Virus record (IMG/VR): IMGVR_UViG_3300045999_009824
Coordinates: 1 to 33,786 of that record
DNA from: a virus
DNA: 33,786 nt
Strand: one strand, 5' to 3'
Both the position numbers and the translations under genes were made by a program. The notes beneath the pieces were generated by a model. The model was given only the letters and a program-made list of their open reading frames with translations. It had not been told where the DNA came from and ran no database searches. This document shows, one piece after another, positions 23,230-31,305 of this stretch. How positions within the stretch are numbered: position 1 is the first letter of the stretch; every line of letters begins with the position of its first letter.

Positions 23230-26061
23230 CTAAGATAATGAAGCTGATCTCCATCTTCCTCCTATAGCAACATATATAAAGTAATTAGCTCCATTCTGAG
23301 CGATTGCAAAACCTCCTTCATCTACATAAGATGAGGGGGCTGTACTGCTGGTTGATAGATAAAGTGTGTTAGATTTAATATCCACAATACTGGAAGTTAT
23401 TAGTAAATCAAAGCCACCATTAATAGTAAGTCCACCTCCTTGATCTGCTGTTAGTGATGAAAATTTATCAAGAGTTAACTTAGGAACGGTAGCTGTCCAG
23501 TTAGGAGCAGACCAATCAATTACAACATTTCCCTCAGGTTCTATTAATGTTCTATTGCTTGTGTTTAAACTATTTGATACTATTAATGAACCAGTTACTT
23601 GAACAGTCTGTATTAAAGGATTAACAAATGATGCTGTTAACGCATTTGAAGCACTTAAAGCAAGATTTGTACTAGTAAAAATTGAACCAGTAACATATGA
23701 AGCAGTTAAAGCATTTGAAGCACTAAGAGCAAGATTTGTACTTGTAAATACAGAACCAATCACATATGATGCAGTTTGAGCTGTTCTAACAAAACTAGCT
23801 GTTAAAGCATGTGACGCTGTTAAAGCTTGATTAGTACTTGTAAACACAGAACCTGTTACATATGAAGCAGTTTGAGCTGTTCTAGCAAAACTAGCTGTTA
23901 GAGCGAATGAAGCACTTAATGCTTGATTTGCACTAGTAAATATAGATCCTGTTACATATGAAGCAGTTGTTGCTTGGCTAGCGGTAATACTATAGGTAGC
24001 TACTGGGAGGCTAACAGTACCATTAAAAGATATACTACTAATATTTATATCTATGCTATTACCACCACCTTGGATAAGAGTTGACTGTGAGCCTGAAATA
24101 TCTAGACGACGACCTTGTAAAAGTGGATTGTCTTCACTATTTAGTTTTAAAAATTGAGATACACCAGCATTTACACCTAAATCAACATATGAAGATGTAA
24201 CAGCATTTGTAGCCCAACTTGATGTACCTTGTAAACTGCCTGTAATACCACTAAACCCACCACTACTACCAGATACTAATAATGAACCTGTTATAACAGC
24301 ATTGCCATTAAATGGGAATGCAGGTCCACCTCCTCCTCCTCCAATTGCACTTGAGGCAGTATAATATAATCTACCGCCACCATCTATACCCAAAACATAG
24401 GTTATTGGACTTTCAATTGTGCCGTTCAGTCTTATAAACGATGGATCATTCCAATCTAAGTGAGCAGTTGTACCGTCACTCGCGTATAAAACTCTATTTT
24501 CCCAATCAATAGATAACTCATCAGCATTTGAAGATTGTAAAAATCTATTACCCCAGTGTAATGGAATTGTAGTTCCCTCATTTAAAGTTTTATTAGTCCA
24601 ATCTATGCTAACATTTCCATTATTATCTTTTAAAATCCATTGAGTTGTATCTAATATATCATAAGTTCCATCATTTACAATTAAAGAACTAGTAACTATT
24701 AGATTATTTAATATACGAGCGCTACCACTAACATCTAAAGTATATTCAGGATTGTCAGTTAAAATACCTGCTCTATATCCTCCACTTCCAGAAGATAAAT
24801 GCAGTATTGTTTGATCTGGTTGGCTACCACTACCTGGTGTTGAGCGGATTTGAAAACTATCTGTTGATAGATTTCTTAATGTCCAAGCTGTGTATCCATC
24901 TGATCCATATACAATTCTAGATGTTGTGTTAGTACCAGGAGGATAAAGATATAATATAGTAGATCTAATTCCTACAGCATTACTTTCACTTGAGCCAGCG
25001 TATAGTTGGATTGTAGTAAAATCACCTCCAAACTGTGAAGCAGTAGTACCTATTCGAATCACGCCACTAGAACTAATAAACATTCTTCCTGATCCGCTAG
25101 TTTCAAAAACTAAGCTTTGTGTGTCATTAGTACCTAAAAGAGCAGTTGTTCCAAAACTATTACCACCTTGTATGAAGGTATTAGGAACAAAACTAGCAGT
25201 TAATGCTTGAGAAGCACTTTGAGCCCAACTAGAGGTTATAGTATATGTACCTATAGGTAAAAAAGAAGCAGTTTGAGCATTTATAGCATTTGAAGCACTT
25301 TGAGCCCAAGAAGATGTTATTTGATAAGTACCTACTGGTAGGAATGAGGCTGTTTGAGAATTAATAGTGTTTGAAGCACTACTAGCCCAACTTGCAGTAC
25401 CAAACAAGCTTCCTGTCAAACTACCTGTTAAACTTCCAGTAATAGAAGTAGCGGTTATATTACCTATTACAGTTAATGTTGAACCATTAAATTGTAAGTT
25501 AGATTCCCCATTTAAAGTATTAGTGTTTCCTGTTGCTGTGATAAGATAATTATCAACATTATTATTAATAGTGACTCCTGATCCTCCTCCATTTAAAGCA
25601 TGCGATGCTGTTAAAGCATAGGAAGCACTTAAAGCAGGATTTATACTTGTAAATATAGAACCACTTACATATGAAGATGTTCCAGAAAATTGTGAAGTAC
25701 TGGAACCTGTCCAAGTGTTAAATGAAGAGGTTGCCAATAAACTTCCTGTTAATTTAGATACTCCTCCTATAAAATGAGCTGATCCTGTGCTTAAGTTCAC
25801 GGTTACATCTCCAGATGATCCACCTCCACTTAAACCATCTCCAGCAGTAACAGCTGTTATATCACCGCTTCCTCCACCACCTCCAATAGCACTTGAAGCT
25901 GTGTAAAATACTTGACCTGATGCTAAATCATAAGTTATAACATACGCTTGAGAAGCTGTAGTTAAATTTTTAAAATAAATAGAGCTAGATATTGTAGTTA
26001 AGTCACTACCTGTGACTTGTAAAGATTTAAAACTACCAGATGAAGCGCGAAATATAGGCAT
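23230..26061 (-). CDS. Large tail fibre protein with TASYV/TASFA repeats
   Basis: A 943-residue fibre. The N-terminus (MPIFRASSGSFKSLQVTGSD) is a probable attachment module. The shaft is built from short Thr/Ala/Ser repeats such as QTASFLPVGTYQITSSWAQS and TASYVTGSIFTSTNQALSAS, which favour an extended trimeric beta structure. Two internal non-repetitive islands occur: about 310-460 (GSGRMFISSSGVIRIGTTAS) and 470-560, with Trp-rich LDWNDPS / IDWENRV motifs. The C-terminal end (ANYFIYVAIGGRWRSASLS) is a compact tip motif. It is 5 bases after the next fibre gene, so the two are coupled. No S74 autoprocessing domain is visible. It is probably a receptor-binding or long-fibre subunit; the receptor is unknown. 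Confidence 0.85.
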   Translation of the reverse strand: MPIFRASSGSFKSLQVTGSDLTTISSSIYFKNLTTASQAYVITYDLASGQVFYTASSAIGGGGGSGDITAVTAGDGLSGGGSSGDVTVNLSTGSAHFIGGVSKLTGSLLATSSFNTWTGSSTSQFSGTSSYVSGSIFTSINPALSASYALTASHALNGGGSGVTINNNVDNYLITATGNTNTLNGESNLQFNGSTLTVIGNITATSITGSLTGSLTGSLFGTASWASSASNTINSQTASFLPVGTYQITSSWAQSASNAINAQTASFLPIGTYTITSSWAQSASQALTASFVPNTFIQGGNSFGTTALLGTNDTQSLVFETSGSGRMFISSSGVIRIGTTASQFGGDFTTIQLYAGSSESNAVGIRSTILYLYPPGTNTTSRIVYGSDGYTAWTLRNLSTDSFQIRSTPGSGSQPDQTILHLSSGSGGYRAGILTDNPEYTLDVSGSARILNNLIVTSSLIVNDGTYDILDTTQWILKDNNGNVSIDWTNKTLNEGTTIPLHWGNRFLQSSNADELSIDWENRVLYASDGTTAHLDWNDPSFIRLNGTIESPITYVLGIDGGGRLYYTASSAIGGGGGGPAFPFNGNAVITGSLLVSGSSGGFSGITGSLQGTSSWATNAVTSSYVDLGVNAGVSQFLKLNSEDNPLLQGRRLDISGSQSTLIQGGGNSIDINISSISFNGTVSLPVATYSITASQATTASYVTGSIFTSANQALSASFALTASFARTAQTASYVTGSVFTSTNQALTASHALTASFVRTAQTASYVIGSVFTSTNLALSASNALTASYVTGSIFTSTNLALSASNALTASFVNPLIQTVQVTGSLIVSNSLNTSNRTLIEPEGNVVIDWSAPNWTATVPKLTLDKFSSLTADQGGGLTINGGFDLLITSSIVDIKSNTLYLSTSSTAPSSYVDEGGFAIAQNGANYFIYVAIGGRWRSASLS

Positions 26062-26066
26062 ATATT

Positions 26067-28715
26067 TTAACTATTAAATTGCATTGCTATCCAATAAACA
26101 GGACCTGATAGTACTGTGGTGCTATTTGTGTTTATGACAAAAGAAGAATTTGTTTTAGTTTGGATAGTCCAACTTCTAGCGTCTTCTCCTGTTACTGTTA
26201 TAGCATAATTATTATTAGGAAAAGCAGGTGATAAAGATATTTGATTAGATATATAATCTCCTCCCCCAGCGGAAACAAAGTTAGCTACTGAGGATGAACC
26301 TGCTCTTAGGTTTGAAGTAAATGAGGATGTTAAAGCAAATGAAGCTGTTAAAGCAGGATTTGTACTAGTAAATGCAGAACCATTTACATATGAAGCTGTT
26401 TGAGCTGTTCTAACAAAACTAGCGGTTAATGCTTGTGATGCACTTTCAGCCCAACTAGCTGTTCCAAGTAAACTACCTGTTAAACTACCAGTAAATGAAC
26501 CTGTAACTGTTAAGATAGTACCATCATATGTTAATACAGGAACACCATCAAAAGTATTATTATTATTATATTGTATTTCACCTATATTACCTTGAGGTGT
26601 AGTAGATGATCCTCCATTTAGGGCAAATAAAGCATAGGAGGCAGTTGTAGATCTAGAAGCACTTATAGCGAATGAAGCACTTAAAGCTAAATTAGAGCCT
26701 GAAAATATTGAGCCTGTTACATATGAAGCTGTTTGGGCTGTTATTACAGAACTAGCTGTTAGAGCATATGAAGCTGTTAAGGCTTGATTTGTATTAGTAA
26801 ATACAGAGCCATTTACATATGAAGCTGTTAAAACAAATGAGGCACTTATTGCTTGTGAAGCACTTGTAGCCCAACTTGAAGTACCAGTGAAATTACCAGT
26901 AAATGAACCTGTAAATGAACCTGTAGCTATTAATGTATCTCCATCATATATTAGTGTAGGTATTCCATTAAATAATCCATTATCATTATATTGAATTTCT
27001 CCTGGGTTTCCTTGAGGGGTTGTTGATGACCCGCCATTTAAAGCAAATAAAGCATAGGAGGCAGTTGTAGATCTAGAAGCACTTAAAGCATAAGATGATG
27101 ATAAAGCATATGAACTTGATAAAGCATATGAACTTGATAAAGCATATGAACTTGATAAAGCATAACTACTGCTTAAAGCAGGATTTGTACTATCAAAAAT
27201 TGATCCTGTCACATATGAAGCACTTAAAGCATAAGATGATGATAAAGCATATGAACTTGATAAAGCATATGAACTTGATAAAGCATAACTACTGCTTAAA
27301 GCAGGATTTGTACTATCAAAAATTGAACCAGTTATATATGAAGCTGTTCCAAATAAACTACCTGTGAATCCATTAGTGACAGAAAATGAACCTGTTAATA
27401 TAACAGCATCATTATCATAGTCATAAATAAAATCATTGCTTCCACTAAAACCACTACCACTATTAAATTGTATAGCTTTATTATTACCACCAGGAGGTGT
27501 TAAACTTCCTACTCCTGAGGCTAAAGTGTATGATAATTGTCCTGTGGAGGTATCAATTGCTACAACATATGTTTGGGATGAATTAGATAATCCTGTAAAA
27601 TACATATTTGGAGCATTTACTTCAAAATATGATTGTGAGACAAATAATACATTATGGCGACTTATACTTGTTCCATCACCTATAATAAAAGCACTTTGTG
27701 AGGTTGAAGCAACATTGTATTGACCTACTACTAATTGATAATCCCCAGAAGCTATTGTTCTAAATCCTTCAGTATGAGAATACTTACCTAAAGTTAAAGT
27801 TGTATCACCTTCAGCATGAGAAGCAAAACCAGCTGCTATATTACGATATCCTTCAGCATGAGCATAAGTACTTACAGTGTTAGTAAGATTACCTTCAGTA
27901 TGAGAATAATCACTATCTACATTCACATCAGCGTTTGTAGGATTAGGTTTTAATGCATTTCCATCTAAATCAGATAAAGCTATAATATCACCAGTAGTGA
28001 AAATACTTGTAAGATCAACACCAATTACATTAACTATAGTATTACCACTACCAACATTCCAACCAGCTGTAAAATTGTCATATTTATAAATTCTATTAGC
28101 GCTAATATCTTTTATTAATATATAAGCACTATTAAATTCTGAAGTAATATTACCGTAACTAGAGTTTAAAGTAATGTCTGTGTTTGATCCATTAAAAGCT
28201 ATTGAACTTATAGTATATCCATATACCCCAGTTCTAGTTTCAGAACCTTCAGCGTGTGAATAATTACCTAAAGTTGTATTAATATTACCTTCAGCATGTG
28301 AAAATAAACCAATTGTATTATGGTTAACGCCCTGTTCTAAACTTTGAGAATCATAATTATAAATTAAATGATCACTTCCACTAAGAGCACTATTTTTATT
28401 AAATTGAATTTGAGTATTATTTCCATTAACAGGAATAGTTATACTTGGAGAAATATATGAAGCAGTAACATTTAATAATTGACTACCATCAATACCTGGG
28501 AGGTATGAGGCAGTAACATTTGTTAATGCTCTTCCATCTCCTGTAAAAAATGAGCTAGTAATAGGAGTATTACTAGCATTTAAAGAAGATCCTGTTACTT
28601 GTATTACTCCTGTACCGTCTGATCCTGATAATGTTTGTGATAACCATAAAAGGTTATCATCCATTTCTGCGGAACTAAGTTTAGATCCTTTTTGTGCTCT
28701 TGTTACTAATGACAT
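26067..28715 (-). CDS. Large tail fibre protein with YadA-head-like HAEG repeats
   Basis: An 882-residue fibre. The N-terminus MSLVTRAQKGSKLSSAEMDD is a probable attachment module. Residues about 130-350 carry repeats of the form FSHAEGNINTTLGNYSHAEG, YAHAEGYRNIAAG and YSHTEGFRTIASGDYQLVVG, closing with SAFIIGDGTS. This matches the beta-roll of trimeric autotransporter adhesin heads (Hep_Hag type). The shaft then consists of SSYALS and TASYV repeats. The C-terminus (FPNNNYAITVTGEDARSWTI, ending VYWIAMQFNS) looks like a small tip domain. It contains near-identical DNA repeats. A candidate late motif lies 15 bases before the start, within an inverted repeat. Confidence 0.85.
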   Translation of the reverse strand: MSLVTRAQKGSKLSSAEMDDNLLWLSQTLSGSDGTGVIQVTGSSLNASNTPITSSFFTGDGRALTNVTASYLPGIDGSQLLNVTASYISPSITIPVNGNNTQIQFNKNSALSGSDHLIYNYDSQSLEQGVNHNTIGLFSHAEGNINTTLGNYSHAEGSETRTGVYGYTISSIAFNGSNTDITLNSSYGNITSEFNSAYILIKDISANRIYKYDNFTAGWNVGSGNTIVNVIGVDLTSIFTTGDIIALSDLDGNALKPNPTNADVNVDSDYSHTEGNLTNTVSTYAHAEGYRNIAAGFASHAEGDTTLTLGKYSHTEGFRTIASGDYQLVVGQYNVASTSQSAFIIGDGTSISRHNVLFVSQSYFEVNAPNMYFTGLSNSSQTYVVAIDTSTGQLSYTLASGVGSLTPPGGNNKAIQFNSGSGFSGSNDFIYDYDNDAVILTGSFSVTNGFTGSLFGTASYITGSIFDSTNPALSSSYALSSSYALSSSYALSSSYALSASYVTGSIFDSTNPALSSSYALSSSYALSSSYALSSSYALSSSYALSASRSTTASYALFALNGGSSTTPQGNPGEIQYNDNGLFNGIPTLIYDGDTLIATGSFTGSFTGNFTGTSSWATSASQAISASFVLTASYVNGSVFTNTNQALTASYALTASSVITAQTASYVTGSIFSGSNLALSASFAISASRSTTASYALFALNGGSSTTPQGNIGEIQYNNNNTFDGVPVLTYDGTILTVTGSFTGSLTGSLLGTASWAESASQALTASFVRTAQTASYVNGSAFTSTNPALTASFALTSSFTSNLRAGSSSVANFVSAGGGDYISNQISLSPAFPNNNYAITVTGEDARSWTIQTKTNSSFVINTNSTTVLSGPVYWIAMQFNS
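26570..27085 (-). repeat. Duplicated 140-codon fibre module
   Basis: The phrase FALNGGSSTTPQGN followed by GEIQYN occurs twice in the fibre. The DNA copies near 26570-26665 and 26990-27085 are 420 bases apart and end in about 40 identical bases (around 26625-26664 and 27045-27084), which indicates a recent duplication or gene conversion. Confidence 0.75.
27076..27326 (-). repeat. Two near-identical copies with 18-base subunits
   Basis: Copies at 27076-27203 (128 bases) and 27217-27326 (110 bases) are the same except that the first has one more 18-base unit encoding six residues of the SSSYAL series (three consecutive exact units versus two). The reading frame is kept, so unit gain or loss would lengthen or shorten the fibre shaft. 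Confidence 0.9.
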
Positions 28716-28723
28716 TGATAGCG

Positions 28724-28750
28724 TTTAGGTATAAATATGCTAAACCTAAA
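28724..28750 (-). promoter_or_regulatory. Candidate late motif within a 7-base inverted repeat
   Basis: The motif ATATTTATA (core 28730-28737, ending 14 bases before the fibre ATG at 28715) overlaps a perfect inverted repeat TTTAGGT/ACCTAAA (28750-28744 with 28730-28724 on the coding strand). It has no T run, so it is not a normal intrinsic terminator. Confidence 0.35.
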
Positions 28751-28761
28751 GACAGTTTTAT

Positions 28762-28965
28762 TTAAGCAGGAGGAAAATCTGGAGGTGTGGAGAGTGGTCT
28801 ATAAAAAGTATTTTCTGATTCTTCATACCAATCACCATATCCTACATTTTCTGTATTTTCTTCTATCATGTAATCATAATCCCCAGGGTATTGCCATGGG
28901 GTTACCCCATCCCATATCACAATGTTAATTACATAATTTGATTTTATTACTGCCCATCTTTTCAT
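28762..28965 (-). CDS. Small fibre-associated protein
   Basis: A 67-residue protein with the pattern MKRWAVIKSNYVINIVIWDG, TPWQYPGDYDYMIEEN, VGYGDWYEESENTFYRP and a Pro-rich end. Short proteins with this order (A-V-I, V-N-I-V-x-W-D, a GD-x-Y, then F-x-x-P) are common beside phage tail fibre genes and resemble the tail fibre assembly type. The role, whether a chaperone or a small virion cap, is inferred from neighbours. It lies 12 bases after the glycine-rich adhesin gene and 46 bases before the HAEG-repeat fibre. Confidence 0.75.
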   Translation of the reverse strand: MKRWAVIKSNYVINIVIWDGVTPWQYPGDYDYMIEENTENVGYGDWYEESENTFYRPLSTPPDFPPA

Positions 28966-28977
28966 ATGTTTATATTT

Positions 28978-30066
28978 TTAATAATATTCAAAAATTATTA
29001 CAAAGCCATCACCTCCAGGACCTCCACGACCACTAGAAATACTAGCACTAACTGATGCTGCTCCACCTCCTCCACCACCTGCTCCTAAACTACCACTACC
29101 TCCAGATCCAGCATTAGTACCTGGGGAACTATTTCCTGCTCCTCCACCATGGCCTCCTGTTCCTACTCGTATGCTTGAGCTTATATTGCTTCCACTATAA
29201 AATAATAATTGTATAGCATCAAATACAGGAGCTCCATTACTGCCATTTCCTCCATTTGTAACAGAAGTACCTGCTGCTCCTGGGGAGCCAGACTGAATTA
29301 AAAGAGCATATGAATATATAGCTGATCCTGAAAAGCCAAAACTGTTATTGTTAGCTGCAGCTATTGATCCTCCCCCACCACCTCCTGATAACCATCGAGT
29401 TCCAGAAAAAGCATTTGCTGCTGCACCACCTGTACCTCCTGTTGCACCGTTAACACCAGAATAATAAAAAGGAGGATATGGATTTGGTACTGTAGCTGTT
29501 GTTGGAGCTACATTTGCTCCTCCAGCTCCATTTCCGGGATTTGCTCCTACTCCTCCGGGCCCTCCAGAAGCAGATAGCAGTATAACTAAATTAACTCCCG
29601 AACCTGTTGAAAAAACAGATGAAAATCCACTTCCTCCATTTCCTCCATTAGTAGCTACTAATCCAGTTGCATTTGTTCCTCCATTTCCTCCACCAACCAC
29701 TGTGATATCATATGTTCCTGCTAAAGATGAAGAAGAAAAATAAGCCATATTTATATTGCCTCCTGCTCCTCCACCTCCTGCTCCTCTAGCTGTATTTACA
29801 GCTCCTAAACGACCTCCACCTCCTCCACCACCACTTCCAGCACATATAATTTTTACATATTTTACATCTGGGGGTTTAGTCCATGTGCCTGATCCAGTAT
29901 AAACTTGTATACTACTAGAACCTACTATACTTAAATCATAATCAATTCCAGAGCTATTTTTGTAGTACAAACTACTACCACTAGCGTATAATGTTCCATA
30001 TCCTGAACTAGGGGTAGCAGGAAAAGATTGTGTTACAAATGAAGCTGTTGTTAATAATTTTGCCAT
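28978..30066 (-). CDS. Glycine-rich adhesin, copy 2
   Basis: A 362-residue protein. Residues 1-50 are a short module (MAKLLTTASFVTQSFPATPS, then GTLYASGSSLYYKN). A bridging strand GSGTWTKPPDVKYVKIICAG leads into a body with many Gly runs (GSGGGGGGGR, GAGGGGAGGN, GAGGGGGGAA). The end is GRGGPGGDGFVIIFEYY. This layout (W-T-K-P strand, Gly-rich body, F/Y-rich last strand) is that of glycine-rich phage adhesins; T4-type gp38 adhesins use polyglycine helices to carry receptor loops. The loops between Gly runs are the likely receptor contacts. It is the paralogue of the gene at 30071-31156 and lies 4 bases after it. Confidence 0.82.
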   Translation of the reverse strand: MAKLLTTASFVTQSFPATPSSGYGTLYASGSSLYYKNSSGIDYDLSIVGSSSIQVYTGSGTWTKPPDVKYVKIICAGSGGGGGGGRLGAVNTARGAGGGGAGGNINMAYFSSSSLAGTYDITVVGGGNGGTNATGLVATNGGNGGSGFSSVFSTGSGVNLVILLSASGGPGGVGANPGNGAGGANVAPTTATVPNPYPPFYYSGVNGATGGTGGAAANAFSGTRWLSGGGGGGSIAAANNNSFGFSGSAIYSYALLIQSGSPGAAGTSVTNGGNGSNGAPVFDAIQLLFYSGSNISSSIRVGTGGHGGGAGNSSPGTNAGSGGSGSLGAGGGGGGAASVSASISSGRGGPGGDGFVIIFEYY

Positions 30067-30070
30067 AACT

Positions 30071-31156
30071 TTAATAATATTCTACTACTATACATAAACC
30101 TGAAGAGCCGCTTCCTCCAGGTTGGGTTGTTATTTGAGCACTACCTCTAGCATATCCTGCTCCACCACCTCCTGCTCCATAGAGTCCACCATGGCCTCCA
30201 GCTACTGTAAAATCATTAGGAGTTCTTACTCCATTTCCTCCTCCTCCTAAACCATAAGTAGTAGCTAAAAATGCACTACTTGTGGATTGCAATAAAACAG
30301 TAGCTGCTACTATATCTGCTGAACCTGATCCACCATTAATAGTATTATTAGCTACAAGAGTGTTCCATTGGTAACCACCTGCTCCTAATGAGCCAGAACC
30401 CAATACTCCTGCAAGACTTATATTATAACTACCACCACCACCAGCGGTTGATGTAGGAGTTAAAGGTGTTGAAAAAAAATCAACAGCATTGGATGCATTC
30501 CCTCCATTTCCCAGTGTTGATGCTCCTGTTCCTCCAGGGATAGCAAAACCAGGTCCAGGTAGGCATAATGTTGCTAGCCCCCCAGCTCCTCCAGCTACTG
30601 TAACACCTGAAACAGCACCTCCTGTTCCTCCGCTTCCTCCACTTGCACTAACCATGTTGTCACCAAAAGTTGTATATTGTCCGGCTGAGCCGTTGAATCC
30701 AGTACGATTACCGTTTTCCCAAAGTCGAGCTCCACCTCCTGCTCCTCCTGCTCCTATAGAAATAGAGTAACTAGCTTGAGTTAAATCTTTTCTATCAAAA
30801 AATCCCCAAGCAATTGCTCCACCACCTCCTCCAGCACCCCCTTGTAATCTAGTAGTGGATACAGTTTGTCCAAAAGCACCACTTCCCCCTCCACCTCCTG
30901 CTCCAACACAAATTACCTGAATATATTTTATATTTGTTGGTTTTGTCCAAGTGTAAGTTAAAGTACCTCCTCCAGGATTAGACCCAGTATATTCTAATAT
31001 TCTAATATATCCTGGTCCTCCTAAAGGAAATATAGAACCAGTGGCGTTTTCAAAATAAATTTTACTACCACTAGCAAATAACACTCCAGTTCCTGTATCA
31101 GGTGTTCCTGTAAATGATTGGGTTACAACTTGTAAACTTTTTAATATTTTACTCAT
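30071..31156 (-). CDS. Glycine-rich adhesin, copy 1
   Basis: A 361-residue paralogue of the next gene with the same plan: N-terminal module MSKILKSLQVVTQSFTGTPD / GVLFASGSKIYFEN, the strand TYTWTKPTNIKYIQVICVGA, a Gly-rich body (GGGGGSGAFG, GAGGGGGAIA, GAGGGGAGYA) and the end GSSGLCIVVEYY. Its length differs by one residue, but the loops between Gly runs differ strongly, as expected if they bind different receptors. The start ATG overlaps the stop of the 50-residue gene by four bases (ATGA), so translation is coupled. Confidence 0.82.
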   Translation of the reverse strand: MSKILKSLQVVTQSFTGTPDTGTGVLFASGSKIYFENATGSIFPLGGPGYIRILEYTGSNPGGGTLTYTWTKPTNIKYIQVICVGAGGGGGSGAFGQTVSTTRLQGGAGGGGGAIAWGFFDRKDLTQASYSISIGAGGAGGGARLWENGNRTGFNGSAGQYTTFGDNMVSASGGSGGTGGAVSGVTVAGGAGGLATLCLPGPGFAIPGGTGASTLGNGGNASNAVDFFSTPLTPTSTAGGGGSYNISLAGVLGSGSLGAGGYQWNTLVANNTINGGSGSADIVAATVLLQSTSSAFLATTYGLGGGGNGVRTPNDFTVAGGHGGLYGAGGGGAGYARGSAQITTQPGGSGSSGLCIVVEYY

Positions 31157-31305
31157 GCAGTGTTAATGCTTAATTTTACTTGAGTTCCATCTGAGGTTTC
31201 AGCATAAAGATTACCATCTGTGTTAGCATATATAGTAATAAAACCACTAGGAGGAGTTTCCATAGAACTACTAGTTACTAATTGTATTTCAGTTAAGAAT
31301 TTCAT
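31153..31305 (-). CDS. 50-residue protein equal to the adhesin N-terminal module
   Basis: A short frame from ATG at 31305 to TGA at 31153 that is easily missed. The product starts MKFLTEIQLVTSSSMETPPS, continues GFITIYANTDGNLYAETSDG and ends KLSINTA. It aligns along its full length with the first 50 residues of both glycine-rich adhesins (VT-x-S, P-x-x-G, YA, LY, G, L-S). It overlaps the upstream fibre stop by one base (TAATG) and the downstream adhesin start by four (ATGA), so it sits in a tightly coupled set. It could be a free attachment module or the remnant of a shortened adhesin. Confidence 0.8.
   Translation of the reverse strand: MKFLTEIQLVTSSSMETPPSGFITIYANTDGNLYAETSDGTQVKLSINTA

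Noticed and set aside
27095-27367. Plus-strand frame encoding repeated IKHMNL units
   Set aside because: It is a by-product of the 18-base repeat in the fibre gene on the other strand; a repeat with a multiple of three bases keeps several frames open.
26570-28300. Regularly spaced repeats that could suggest a CRISPR array
   Set aside because: The repeats are in frame within a long coding region and encode SSYAL/TASYV fibre repeats. There are no unique spacers of constant length and no cas genes.
30489-30770. Plus-strand proline-rich frame
   Set aside because: It is the mirror of glycine codons in the adhesin on the minus strand.
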